From positions 1 through 51,473 of the forward strand of contig JAPPFP010000003.1 in assembly GCA_028877275.1 (NCBI GenBank): a DNA stretch of 51,473 bases. Direction: 5' to 3'. Position numbers and translations under genes: made by a program. The DNA is from Acidobacteriota bacterium. GTDB lineage: Bacteria; Acidobacteriota; Thermoanaerobaculia; Multivoradales; Multivoraceae. The notes under the pieces are model-generated. The model made no database searches and had not been told where the DNA came from. It saw only the letters and a program-made list of their open reading frames with translations. Of this stretch, positions 21,568 to 29,779 are shown piece by piece (the stretch's first letter is position 1; every line of letters begins with the position of its first letter).

Positions 21568-22305
21568 ATGAAGAACCGTCTCCGCATCGCGCCGTGGCTG
21601 GGAGGGCTGTTGCTGACCCTGGCGGCGGCCGTCGTCCTCCCCGCCCAGTCGCCGGACCCTCCCGCCGAGCCGCCCGACCCGGCGGCCGAGGGGCTCGGTC
21701 TGCGCGAGCGTCTCGACCGCCTGGTCGAGCGGGTGAAACACGAGCAGAACCGGATCGTGACCCTGCAGGCGCGCCTGATCCAGCGGCGGCAGGGTGAACT
21801 TCTGCTGGAGCCGGTGGAAGAGCGGGGCTGGCTCCGCTACCGGCCGCCGGACGCGCTCCGCTGGGAGATCGTGGAGCCGAAGCCGGTGATCATGACCGTC
21901 CACGACGACGTGGCGACCAACTGGTACGTCGATCTCGGCACCGCCAGGGTGACCGAGGTGGGCCGCCTGTCCGAGCAGATACTGGAGTACATGGGACCCG
22001 CGGGCAACCTCGAGACGCTGCTGAAGTACTTCGCCGTCCAGGCGGAGTTTCCCGAGGAGGAGGGGGACTCCTACTTCCTGCACCTGACGCCGGACTACCG
22101 GAGCGTTGAGAAGCGGGTGCGGGAGATCGATCTCTGGATCGACCCGGCGAGCTTCCTGCCCTGGAAGTTCAAGGTCGTCCTCGCCAGCGGCGACGAGCGG
22201 CTCGTCACCCTGGAGGACCTGGTCCTGAACGAGCCGATCGACGACTCGGAGTTCATCCTGGCGCTGCCCGACGACGTCGAAGTCACCGAGATCGATCTCA
22301 ACTGA
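21568..22305 (+). CDS. lolA: Outer-membrane lipoprotein carrier protein LolA
   Basis: LolA escorts lipoproteins across the periplasm to the outer membrane. The 245-residue product has a signal peptide (WLGGLLLTLAAAVVLPAQS). A Pro/Glu-rich linker and the LolA fold follow: IVTLQARLIQRRQGELLLEPVEERGWLRY, PPDALRWEIVEPKPVIMTVH, and LWIDPASFLPWKFKVVLASGDE. This agrees with bacterial LolA or LolA-like proteins of similar length. Its stop overlaps the probable CTG start of tgt. Homologues next to tgt or sec genes are not the rule, so the link may just be transcriptional. Confidence 0.8.
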   Translation: MKNRLRIAPWLGGLLLTLAAAVVLPAQSPDPPAEPPDPAAEGLGLRERLDRLVERVKHEQNRIVTLQARLIQRRQGELLLEPVEERGWLRYRPPDALRWEIVEPKPVIMTVHDDVATNWYVDLGTARVTEVGRLSEQILEYMGPAGNLETLLKYFAVQAEFPEEEGDSYFLHLTPDYRSVEKRVREIDLWIDPASFLPWKFKVVLASGDERLVTLEDLVLNEPIDDSEFILALPDDVEVTEIDLN

Positions 22306-23450
22306 GCGGCCGGTTCGGCTTCCGTGTCGTTTCGCGTGACGGGCTCGCCCGTCTCGGCCGCCTGACTACGCCTCACGGCCAGGTGGAGACGCCGGCCTTC
22401 ATGCCGGTCGGCACGCTGGGCGCCGTGAAGGGCCTGAGCCAGGACGTGCTCGAGGCGGCCGGGGCGCGGCTCCTGATGACGAATCTCTACCATCTGCTGG
22501 AGCGGGTGGGCGTGGAGCGGATCAGCGGTCTCGGCGGCTTGCACGACTTCATCGGATGGGACGGTCCGCTGGCGATGGACAGCGGCGGCTACCAGGTGTT
22601 CAGCCTCGCCGGGTTGAGGCGGGTCGACGACGTGGGCGTCACCTTCCGCAGTCCCCACGACGGCGGCACCGTCGAGTTGACGCCCGAGCGGGTCGTGGAG
22701 TTCCAGGAACAGGTCGGCGTGGACGCCGCGATGGTGCTCGACGAGTGCCCGCCGTGGCCGGTGGACCGGGAGGCGGCGGCGGAGGCGCTGCGGCGGACGA
22801 ACCTCTGGGCCAGACGCTCGCTGGACCGGTGGGGAGCGGACCGAGGCTCCGGCGCGGCGGGCCTGTTCGGCATCGTGCAGGGGAGCTTCTTCGAGGATCT
22901 GCGGCTCGCCGCGACGGAGGACCTCGCCGAACTGCCCTTCGACGGCTACGCGATCGGCGGCGTCAGCGTCGGCGAAGCCCCCGAACTGGGCCGGCTGGCT
23001 CTGTCCTGGGTCGCGCCGGCGCTGCCAGATGATCGACCCCGCTACCTGATGGGGCTGGGCCATCCTTCGGACATCCTCCACGCCGTGGGTCTCGGCGTCG
23101 ATCTCTTCGACTGCGTTCTGCCCTCGCGCAACGCCCGCCACGGAACCCTGTTCTCGTCCACCGGCATCGTCAGAATCAAGAAGGCGCGCTACCGGGAGGA
23201 TCCGCGGCCCGTGGATCCGGCTTGCGGCTGCCCGGTCTGCCGCCGGCACAGCCGGGCCTTCCTGCACCATCTGTTCCGCTGCGGCGAGATCACGGGCAAG
23301 GTGCTGGCGACCGAGCACAACGTGCGCTTCTACCTCGACTTCATGAGCGACCTGCGGCGGGCGATCGCCGACGGTGCGCTGGCCGCCTTCGCGGCGGCCC
23401 GGCTGCCGGGAGTCGGCCCGGAGGGCGAACCGGAAGCCGAACGGCGATAG
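22302..23450 (+). CDS. tgt: Queuine tRNA-ribosyltransferase, probable CTG start
   Basis: Tgt exchanges G34 of GUN-anticodon tRNAs for preQ1. Seen: VETPAFMPVGTLGAVKG, MAMDSGGYQVFSL-type active site (nucleophile region DSGGYQ), GLFGIVQG, YAIGGVSVGE, the nucleophile Asp region DLFDCVLPSRNARHGTLF, and the zinc site CGCPVCRRHSRAFLHHL. The first usual start is GTG at 22383. Conserved N-terminal family residues (RDGLARLGRLTTPHGQ) lie upstream of it and run back to CTG 22302, which overlaps the lolA stop as CTGA. From CTG the protein is 382 aa, the usual Tgt length; from GTG it is 355 aa. Confidence 0.88.
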   Translation: MSGRFGFRVVSRDGLARLGRLTTPHGQVETPAFMPVGTLGAVKGLSQDVLEAAGARLLMTNLYHLLERVGVERISGLGGLHDFIGWDGPLAMDSGGYQVFSLAGLRRVDDVGVTFRSPHDGGTVELTPERVVEFQEQVGVDAAMVLDECPPWPVDREAAAEALRRTNLWARRSLDRWGADRGSGAAGLFGIVQGSFFEDLRLAATEDLAELPFDGYAIGGVSVGEAPELGRLALSWVAPALPDDRPRYLMGLGHPSDILHAVGLGVDLFDCVLPSRNARHGTLFSSTGIVRIKKARYREDPRPVDPACGCPVCRRHSRAFLHHLFRCGEITGKVLATEHNVRFYLDFMSDLRRAIADGALAAFAAARLPGVGPEGEPEAERR

Positions 23451-23524
23451 GGTACGCCTTTGCGGTGCCCGCCGCGACAGGTGGGCTCGCCGCTGGACAA
23501 AGCACGCTGCTGGGAGCACCAGAG

Positions 23525-23836
23525 ATGATTCCTGATTTCGCACTGTTTGTGGCCACGGGGGGCGCGCCCTCGGGTCTCATTCAGTTTCTGCCGCTCATCC
23601 TGATCGGCGCCATCTTCTACTTCCTGCTGATCGCTCCGGAGCGACGGCGGCGCAAGCAACTGCAGGCGACGGTGGAGGCGCTGAAGAAGGGAGACCGCGT
23701 TCTCACCCAGGGCGGCGTCTTCGGCGACGTCGTGGCGACCGAGCCGACCACCGTCATCCTCCAGATCGCGGACGGGGTCAGGGTCAAGGTCACGAAGTCG
23801 TCGATCACCGGCCTGGCCGAGGAGTCGACGTCATGA
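23525..23836 (+). CDS. yajC: Sec translocase accessory subunit YajC
   Basis: YajC is a small inner-membrane partner of SecDF. The 103-residue product has one N-terminal membrane helix (IQFLPLILIGAIFYFLLI) followed by APERRRRKQLQATVEALKKGDRVLTQGGVFGDVV, the family core. GGGAG lies about 10 nt before the ATG. It overlaps secD as ATGA, in the standard tgt-yajC-secD-secF order. Confidence 0.93.
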   Translation: MIPDFALFVATGGAPSGLIQFLPLILIGAIFYFLLIAPERRRRKQLQATVEALKKGDRVLTQGGVFGDVVATEPTTVILQIADGVRVKVTKSSITGLAEESTS

Positions 23837-25407
23837 ACCGGAATCTGCTCTGGCGGGGCCTGGTCGTGGTGGTCGTCGTCTCGGCCTGCGCGTTCTCGGC
23901 CTTCCCGCTCGCCGACTCGATCAACCTGGGCCTCGACCTCCGCGGCGGCATCCACCTGCTGCTCGAGGTGCTGACCGACGACGCGCTGCGGGCCGAAGCG
24001 CAGAAGGACATCGACAGCCTGATCCAGGAACTCGCCGAGAAGGGGGTCGAGGGGACGAGCGGGATCACGGAGACTCCGACCCGGTTCCGGCTCTCCGGCC
24101 TGCCGCCCGACCAGGACGGCCTGCTGCCCACGATCATCGAGGAGAACGTGCCGTACTGGACGTGGCGGCGCACTGGCGAGGACGTGATCTTCGAGCGCCG
24201 GCCGGACGAAGTGAACACGATTCGCGAACAGGCGATCGACCAGGCCCTGCAGACGATCAGAAACCGGGTCGACGAGTTCGGGGTCGCCGAGCCGGTGATC
24301 CAGCGCCAGGGCCTGGGCAGCAACCGGCTGGTCGTTCAGCTTCCGGGCGTCGACGATCCGGAACGCGTGAAGAACCTGATCAAGAACACGGCCTTCCTCG
24401 AGTTCCGGCTGGCCGTCTACCCGGAGAGCGGGGGCGCGGCGTTCGACCGCCAGGAGATCCTCAACCGCTACGGCGGCACCCTGCCCGAGAACCTGGAGAT
24501 CGCCGCCGAGGACCAGCGGGACGAGAACGGCAACGTGCTCGGCCAGGTCTACTACGCGCTCGAGCGGCGTCCCGTGATCACCGGCCGCGACCTGAAGACG
24601 GCGCGCGCCGGTCTCGGCCAGTTCCAGGAGCCGGTGGTCAACTTCTCACTCACGCACGAGGGCGCGCAGATCTTCGAGGACTGGACCGGGGCGAACATCG
24701 GCCGGCCGCTGGCGATCGTGCTCGACGGCAAGGTGCAGTCGGCGCCGATCATCGAGGGCCGGATCTCCGACTCCGGGATCATTCGCGGCTCGTTCACCCA
24801 GCAGGAGGTCGAGGACCTGGCGACCGTGCTGCGCTCGGGCGCCCTGCCCGCGGGGATCAACTACCTGCAGCAGCAGGCGGTGGGCCCGTCGCTCGGGCAG
24901 GACTCGATCGACCAGGGCACCCGCGCCTTCCTCTTCGGCATCGTGCTGGTGATCCTGGCGATGCTGGTCGTCTACAAGGCTTCGGGCATCAACGCGATGG
25001 TGGCGCTGGCGCTCAACTTCGTGCTGGTGTTCGGCGTCCTCGCCTACTTCGGCGCCGCCCTCACCCTGCCGGGCATCGCCGGGCTGATTCTGACGATCGG
25101 CATGGCGGTGGACGCGAACGTCCTCGTGTTCGAGCGGATCCGCGAGGAGCTGCACAACGGCCGCACGGTCAAGGCGGCCGTCGTCTCGGGTTTCGGCAAG
25201 GCGTGGTCGTCGATCCTCGACGCGAACCTGACGACCCTGATCGCGGCCATCTTCCTGATCAACTTCGGCACCGGCGCGATCCGAGGCTTCGCGGTGACCC
25301 TGACGGTGGGCATCCTGGCTTCGGTGTTCACGGCCGTCTTCAACAGCCGCTTGCTGTTCGACCTGCTCCTGTCGCGCTCGGGCCGGGTCGAGCGCCTGTC
25401 GATCTAG
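23833..25407 (+). CDS. secD: Protein translocase subunit SecD
   Basis: SecD uses the proton gradient to pull secreted proteins through SecYEG. The 524-residue product has an N-terminal helix, LGLDLRGGIHLLLEV, a periplasmic P1 region (TIRNRVDEFGVAEPVIQRQG, RLVVQLPGV), the second P1 part with RPLAIVLDGKVQSAPII, and six C-terminal helices. DANVLVFERIREEL and the LLTIGMAVD-like helix carry the conserved Asp and Arg. Ends 10 bp before secF. Confidence 0.95.
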   Translation: MNRNLLWRGLVVVVVVSACAFSAFPLADSINLGLDLRGGIHLLLEVLTDDALRAEAQKDIDSLIQELAEKGVEGTSGITETPTRFRLSGLPPDQDGLLPTIIEENVPYWTWRRTGEDVIFERRPDEVNTIREQAIDQALQTIRNRVDEFGVAEPVIQRQGLGSNRLVVQLPGVDDPERVKNLIKNTAFLEFRLAVYPESGGAAFDRQEILNRYGGTLPENLEIAAEDQRDENGNVLGQVYYALERRPVITGRDLKTARAGLGQFQEPVVNFSLTHEGAQIFEDWTGANIGRPLAIVLDGKVQSAPIIEGRISDSGIIRGSFTQQEVEDLATVLRSGALPAGINYLQQQAVGPSLGQDSIDQGTRAFLFGIVLVILAMLVVYKASGINAMVALALNFVLVFGVLAYFGAALTLPGIAGLILTIGMAVDANVLVFERIREELHNGRTVKAAVVSGFGKAWSSILDANLTTLIAAIFLINFGTGAIRGFAVTLTVGILASVFTAVFNSRLLFDLLLSRSGRVERLSI

Positions 25408-25417
25408 AGATACGTCG

Positions 25418-26596
25418 ATGGAGTTCTTCCGCAACACGAGTTTCGACTTCATGCGCGCGCGGCGCGTGTGCCTGACCCTGTCCGCGGTGGCCGTCATCGC
25501 GGCGCTCGGCTACATCTTCAGCCGGCAGTTGAACCTGGGCATCGACTTCGCCGGCGGCACCCAGATGATCGTGCAGTTCGACGAGCCGCCCGACGTCCAG
25601 GAACTCCGCGGGCTGCTGCAGGAGGCGGGGATCGAGAACGCTTCGATCCAGGCGTTCGGCGAGGAGGGGGACAACTCGATCATCCTGAAGACCCCGGTCG
25701 CCGACGACGAGGAGCAGCGGAGCAGCGCCTCCCGAGTCGAGGAGATGCTGCAGCGGCGCTACAACAGCGACGTCAGCGGCTTCGACCTGAACCGGCAGGG
25801 CACCGAGGCGCTCGCCTCGTTGCTGCTCGGCGCCGATCCGGACGGCATGCGGGCGACCGGTGACGACATCGGCGCCCGCGAGCACTACCGGGAAGCCGCG
25901 GCCGAGGTCATGGCCTTGCGCCGGACCGGTGGGCTGATCCGCGACTGGTCCGAGATACAGGCGGGTGAAGCGCTCAGCCCCGAGGCCCTGGCGGTGATCA
26001 CGGACGGCGCCACCTTCGGGCACTTCGCGGTCCAGTCGAGCGACAGCGTGTTGCCGCAGATCGGCGGCGAACTGCGGCGCAAGGGCCTGCTGGCGATCGC
26101 CTTCTCCCTGGGCGGCATCCTGACCTACATCTGGTTCCGGTTCGAGTTGCGCTTCGGCATCGGCGCCCTGGTCGCCCTCGCCCACGACGTCGCCGTCTGC
26201 CTGGGCCTGTTCGCCTTCGCGGGCTACGAGTTCAACCTGACGACGATCGCCGCCTTCCTGACCGTCATCGGCTACTCGGTCAACGACTCCGTCGTCGTCT
26301 TCGACCGGGTGCGCGAGAACCTGCGCCGGAACCGTCGCGAGTCTCTGGTCGAGGTGCTGAACAGGAGCCTGAACCAGACCCTGTCGCGCACCGCGCTGAC
26401 CTCCGGCACCACGCTGCTCGCCGTCGGCTGCCTCTTCGTCCTCGGCGGCGACGTGATCCGCGGCTTCTCCTTCCTGCTCCTCGTCGGCGTGATCGTCGGC
26501 ACCTACTCGTCGATCTACGTCGCGAGCCCGATCGTCCTGATCTGGGAAACCACCTTCGGCCGCGCCCGACGAGAGAAGAGGGCAGCGGCCGCGTAG
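25418..26596 (+). CDS. secF: Protein translocase subunit SecF
   Basis: SecF pairs with SecD. Seen: the N-terminal helix after FDFMRARRVCLTLS, LGIDFAGGTQMIVQF, and the membrane half with GALVALAHDVAVCLG, TVIGYSVNDSVVVFDRVREN and TLSRTALTSGTTLLAV. At 392 residues it is longer than the usual ~310, because of an insertion of about 85 residues (~100-195, around LLLGADPDGMRATGDD) in the periplasmic domain. The insertion has no recognised fold. Confidence 0.93.
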   Translation: MEFFRNTSFDFMRARRVCLTLSAVAVIAALGYIFSRQLNLGIDFAGGTQMIVQFDEPPDVQELRGLLQEAGIENASIQAFGEEGDNSIILKTPVADDEEQRSSASRVEEMLQRRYNSDVSGFDLNRQGTEALASLLLGADPDGMRATGDDIGAREHYREAAAEVMALRRTGGLIRDWSEIQAGEALSPEALAVITDGATFGHFAVQSSDSVLPQIGGELRRKGLLAIAFSLGGILTYIWFRFELRFGIGALVALAHDVAVCLGLFAFAGYEFNLTTIAAFLTVIGYSVNDSVVVFDRVRENLRRNRRESLVEVLNRSLNQTLSRTALTSGTTLLAVGCLFVLGGDVIRGFSFLLLVGVIVGTYSSIYVASPIVLIWETTFGRARREKRAAAA

Positions 26597-26606
26597 GTAG
26601 CGGACG

Positions 26607-28844
26607 ATGGCTCAGGCTGCTGAACGACCCCGGGAACCGGCGCCGCTGCGCGACCCTGGGGACGTGGGGATCAGCGAGGTCCTGATCCGCCTCCAGGAGA
26701 ACGAGCGCGCCTGCGACGAAAGCTGGCTGCGCAGCGTGGTCGACTTCGCCGAACTGGCCCATCGGGGTCAGGTGCGGCGATCGGGAAAGCCCTACATCAG
26801 CCATCCGCTGGGCGTCGCCCACATGCTGGCCGAACTCAAGTTCGACCAGACCAGCGTCGCGGTCGGGCTCCTGCACGACGTGCTGGAGGACACCGGGGCG
26901 ACGAAGAAGGACCTGGCCTCCCGGTTCGGGTCCGAGATCGCGGACCTGGTGGACGGCGTGTCGAAGATCGGCCGCCACGAGTACGTTCACAGCGACGAAG
27001 TGCAGGCCGAGAGCTTCCGCAAGCTGATCCTCGCCTCGGCGCGCGATCTGCGGGTGATCGTCGTCAAGCTGGTCGACCGCCTCCACAACATGCTGACCCT
27101 GGGGCATCTGGAGGCGGAGAAGCGCCGGCGTATCTCGCGGGAGACGCTCGAGATCTACGCGCCGCTGGCGCATCGCCTGGGCATGTCGCGGATCCAGTGG
27201 CTCCTGGAGGACCTGGCCTTCCAGCACATTCACCCCCAGCAGTACGAAGACATCCGCCGGCAGCTCGACGAGCGACTCAAGGGGGCGCGGCGAACGATGG
27301 AGCGGATTGCCGGGCGGCTGCGCGAGGCGTTGGGCCAGGCGGACATCGAGGCCGAGATCAGCTACCGGGTGAAGGGCTACTACTCGGTCTACCGGAAGCT
27401 GCAGGAGCGCCAGATCGACCTGCCGGAGCTGTACGACTTCCTGGCCTTCCGGATCATCACCGTCGACGTGAAGGACACCTACGCCGCGCTCGGCGTCGTC
27501 CACCAGCTCTGGCACCCGATCCCGGGCCGGTTCAAGGACTACATCGCGATGCCGAAACCGAACCTCTACCAGTCGCTGCACACGACGGTGGTCGGGCGCG
27601 GCTTGCAGCCGTTCGAGGTCCAGATCCGGACCCGGGCGATGGACCTGCTGGCCGAGGAGGGCGTCGCCGCCCACTGGCGATACAAGGAAGGCCAGCTCGA
27701 CACGGACGAGAACGACGCGAGCATCGTCTGGCTGCGGCAACTGCTGGAGTGGCAGCAGGAGACGCCCGATCCGCGCACCTTCATGAGCGCGCTGAAGATC
27801 GATCTGTACCCGGACGAGGTCTACGTGTTCACGCCGAAGGGCGACGTGCTCTCCTTCCCGCGCGGCGCGACGCCGCTCGACTTCGCCTACCGGATCCACA
27901 CGGAGCTCGGCCACCACTGCAGCGGCGCCCGGGTCAACGGCCGGCTCGTTCCGCTCCGCACGGAACTGAAGAACGGCGACATCGTGGAGATCACGACCAA
28001 CCCGAACCGGGAGCCCAGCCGGGACTGGCTGAACATCGTCGCCACGCCGAAGGCCCGCAGCAAGATCCGCCACTGGATCAACGCCGAGCAGAAGAAGCGG
28101 GCGATCGAGATCGGCCGGACGCTCCTGGCGAGCGAGCTGCGCCGCTATCGGGTCAGCCCGCGCCGGATCTTCGAATCGAAGGAGATGGCGGACTTCATCG
28201 CCGCCGAGGGCTACTCCGGCATCGACGAGCTGTTCAGCCGGCTCGGATTCGGCCGCGGGTCGGTCAAGCCGGTGCTGCGGGCGGTGCTGCCGCCCGAGCG
28301 ACTGCGTCACCGCGACCAGGAGCCCGGCCGCCTGCGCCGCGCCGTGAGCAAGGTGATGCCGCGCGACCAGGCGAAGCTCGTCGTCAAGGGCGAGGACGAC
28401 ATGCTCGCCTTCTTCGCGGGTTGCTGCAGCCCGTTGCCGGGCGAGGAGATCATCGGCTTCGTGACCCGCGGGCGCGGCGTGTCGGTCCACTCGGTCGACT
28501 GCCCCAACGTGCGCAACCTGCTGTACCACCCGGAGCGCGAGATCCGGGTCGAGTGGGCGCGCCGCCACGATTCGATGTTCGCGGTCACGCTGGTGATCGA
28601 GACGCGCGACCGCCCGGGCGTGCTGGCCCGGGTCACCGAGGCGATCGCCAAGCAGGGCAGCAACATCCGCCACATCGAAAGCCGCAGCCGCGGCGCCGGC
28701 GAGGCGGCGATCGACGTCGTCGTCGACGTCCGCAACCGCAAGCACCTCAACCGCCTCCAGGAGTCGCTCGAAAACCTGTCCGCCGTGCGCGCCGTGAAGC
28801 GCCGCCAGGGACCGTCGTCGCCGTCGGCTTCTGCGACGGCGTAG
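26607..28844 (+). CDS. rsh: Bifunctional (p)ppGpp synthetase/hydrolase
   Basis: The RelA/SpoT homologue controls the stringent response. The 745 residues contain, in order, an intact HD hydrolase (AHRGQVRRSGKPYISHP, LLHDVLEDT with His90-Asp91) and the synthetase domain (YRVKGYYSVYRKLQER, GRFKDYIAMPKPNLYQSLHT). The RFKD form of this motif is typical of bifunctional enzymes. A TGS domain (VYVFTPKGDVLSFPRGATPLDFAY), a zinc-finger-like GCCSPLPGEEIIGFV and a C-terminal ACT domain (ETRDRPGVLARVTEAIA) follow. It is the last gene of the tgt-sec run, 10 bp after secF. Confidence 0.95.
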   Translation: MAQAAERPREPAPLRDPGDVGISEVLIRLQENERACDESWLRSVVDFAELAHRGQVRRSGKPYISHPLGVAHMLAELKFDQTSVAVGLLHDVLEDTGATKKDLASRFGSEIADLVDGVSKIGRHEYVHSDEVQAESFRKLILASARDLRVIVVKLVDRLHNMLTLGHLEAEKRRRISRETLEIYAPLAHRLGMSRIQWLLEDLAFQHIHPQQYEDIRRQLDERLKGARRTMERIAGRLREALGQADIEAEISYRVKGYYSVYRKLQERQIDLPELYDFLAFRIITVDVKDTYAALGVVHQLWHPIPGRFKDYIAMPKPNLYQSLHTTVVGRGLQPFEVQIRTRAMDLLAEEGVAAHWRYKEGQLDTDENDASIVWLRQLLEWQQETPDPRTFMSALKIDLYPDEVYVFTPKGDVLSFPRGATPLDFAYRIHTELGHHCSGARVNGRLVPLRTELKNGDIVEITTNPNREPSRDWLNIVATPKARSKIRHWINAEQKKRAIEIGRTLLASELRRYRVSPRRIFESKEMADFIAAEGYSGIDELFSRLGFGRGSVKPVLRAVLPPERLRHRDQEPGRLRRAVSKVMPRDQAKLVVKGEDDMLAFFAGCCSPLPGEEIIGFVTRGRGVSVHSVDCPNVRNLLYHPEREIRVEWARRHDSMFAVTLVIETRDRPGVLARVTEAIAKQGSNIRHIESRSRGAGEAAIDVVVDVRNRKHLNRLQESLENLSAVRAVKRRQGPSSPSASATA

Positions 28845-28905
28845 TGCTGGGCCGCCCGGACCTCTCCGGGCTGGACGTCGGTGGCCGACGCTGAGACGGT
28901 ACAGA

Positions 28906-28986
28906 CTGGGTGCGCCGGCGTCCCCGCCGGCTTTGTAGCCGCGGGTCTTCTGACCCGCGGAGCAAGGCGCCGGCCGCAAGGCCGGC
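28906..28986. repeat. Dispersed composite repeat, copy 3 (with two hairpins)
   Basis: It begins CTGGGTGCGCCGGCG (28906-28920) within a 27-bp block (28906-28932) that recurs exactly, inverted, at 51341-51367. Two hairpins follow: GCGGGTC-TTCT-GACCCGC (28941-28958) and GCCGGCC-GCAA-GGCCGGC (28969-28986). The second uses the same stem as the hairpin at 16746. It fills most of the 226-bp gap between rsh and the PKD-domain gene; nothing else is visible there except the ribosome site near 29056. Confidence 0.65.
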
Positions 28987-29070
28987 TCCATGTTGGCGGC
29001 GGTAGACGCGAGACCACGGGCCTCCGTAGAGATCCTTGACGGTCGGAAACGAGCTCAAGGAGGGAAGAAG

Positions 29071-29742
29071 ATGATCGGAACCCGTCGAATACACATTGTT
29101 CTGGTGGCGATTGCGGGCGCGGTGCTGCTTGCCGTTGCCGCGGGGCCGCTGCTTGCCCAAAGCGTGGAAGCTGCGGCCGGGTCGGTAACGGTCCAGGTGA
29201 CGCCCAGCAGCGTGCCGGAGAGCGGTGGACAGGTCGAGCTGTTCGCCCTCGTGCGCGACGATCGCGGGCGGCCGCTGGAGAACGCGAGGGTGAACTTCCT
29301 CACCCAGACCGGCTCGCTCGGCTCCGGAGGACGCCTGGTCACGACCGGACCGGACGGTGGCGTCACCGATCGGCTCACCGTGACCGCCGCTGAACTTGCC
29401 GCGGTGGAGGAGAACAGGTTCTGGTTGACGGCGGCGGTCGGCTCCGGCGGCAGACAACTGGTGACGGAGAATGTCGCCGTCCGCATCCAGCACCAGCCGG
29501 ACGCGGCTTTCAAGTACAGCCCCGGCGGTCTGCTGGTCGCCTTCAGGGATGTTTCCGCGGGTCAGGTGACAAGCAGACAGTGGGACTTCGGAGACGGTGC
29601 CACGAGCACGCGCCAGAGCCCGGCCCACACCTTCCCCGAGCCGGGCTACTACGCGGTCACGCTGCGGGCCGGCAACTCGGTGGGATCTGACGAAGTGACC
29701 AGACTCATCTGGGTCGGCGCCGGACGGGACCAGAGCGAGTAG
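29071..29742 (+). CDS. Secreted PKD-domain protein (paralogue 1)
   Basis: The 223-residue product has a signal peptide (IVLVAIAGAVLLAVAAGPLLAQS). An Ig-like Big-1-type domain follows (VTVQVTPSSVPESGGQVELFALVRDDRGRPLENARVNF), then a PKD domain (PDAAFKYSPGGLLVAFRD, SRQWDFGDGATSTRQSPAHTF, GYYAVTLRAGNSVGSDEVTR). Such modules mediate adhesion or spacing at the cell surface. It lacks a lipobox and is probably secreted or periplasmic. AAGGAGGG just before the ATG gives a strong ribosome site, unusual in this window. The next gene is a longer paralogue. Confidence 0.75.
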   Translation: MIGTRRIHIVLVAIAGAVLLAVAAGPLLAQSVEAAAGSVTVQVTPSSVPESGGQVELFALVRDDRGRPLENARVNFLTQTGSLGSGGRLVTTGPDGGVTDRLTVTAAELAAVEENRFWLTAAVGSGGRQLVTENVAVRIQHQPDAAFKYSPGGLLVAFRDVSAGQVTSRQWDFGDGATSTRQSPAHTFPEPGYYAVTLRAGNSVGSDEVTRLIWVGAGRDQSE

Positions 29743-29763
29743 ACGCTCTTCCGACAGCGTTCG

Positions 29764-29769
29764 TATACT
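29764..29769 (+). promoter_or_regulatory. -10 box TATACT, 10 nt before the start
   Basis: TATACT is 10 nt before the ATG at 29780. The predicted leader is only a few bases, although a weak GAGAG abuts the ATG. It suggests this paralogue is transcribed on its own as well as by readthrough. Confidence 0.45.
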
Positions 29770-29779
29770 GATTCGAGAG

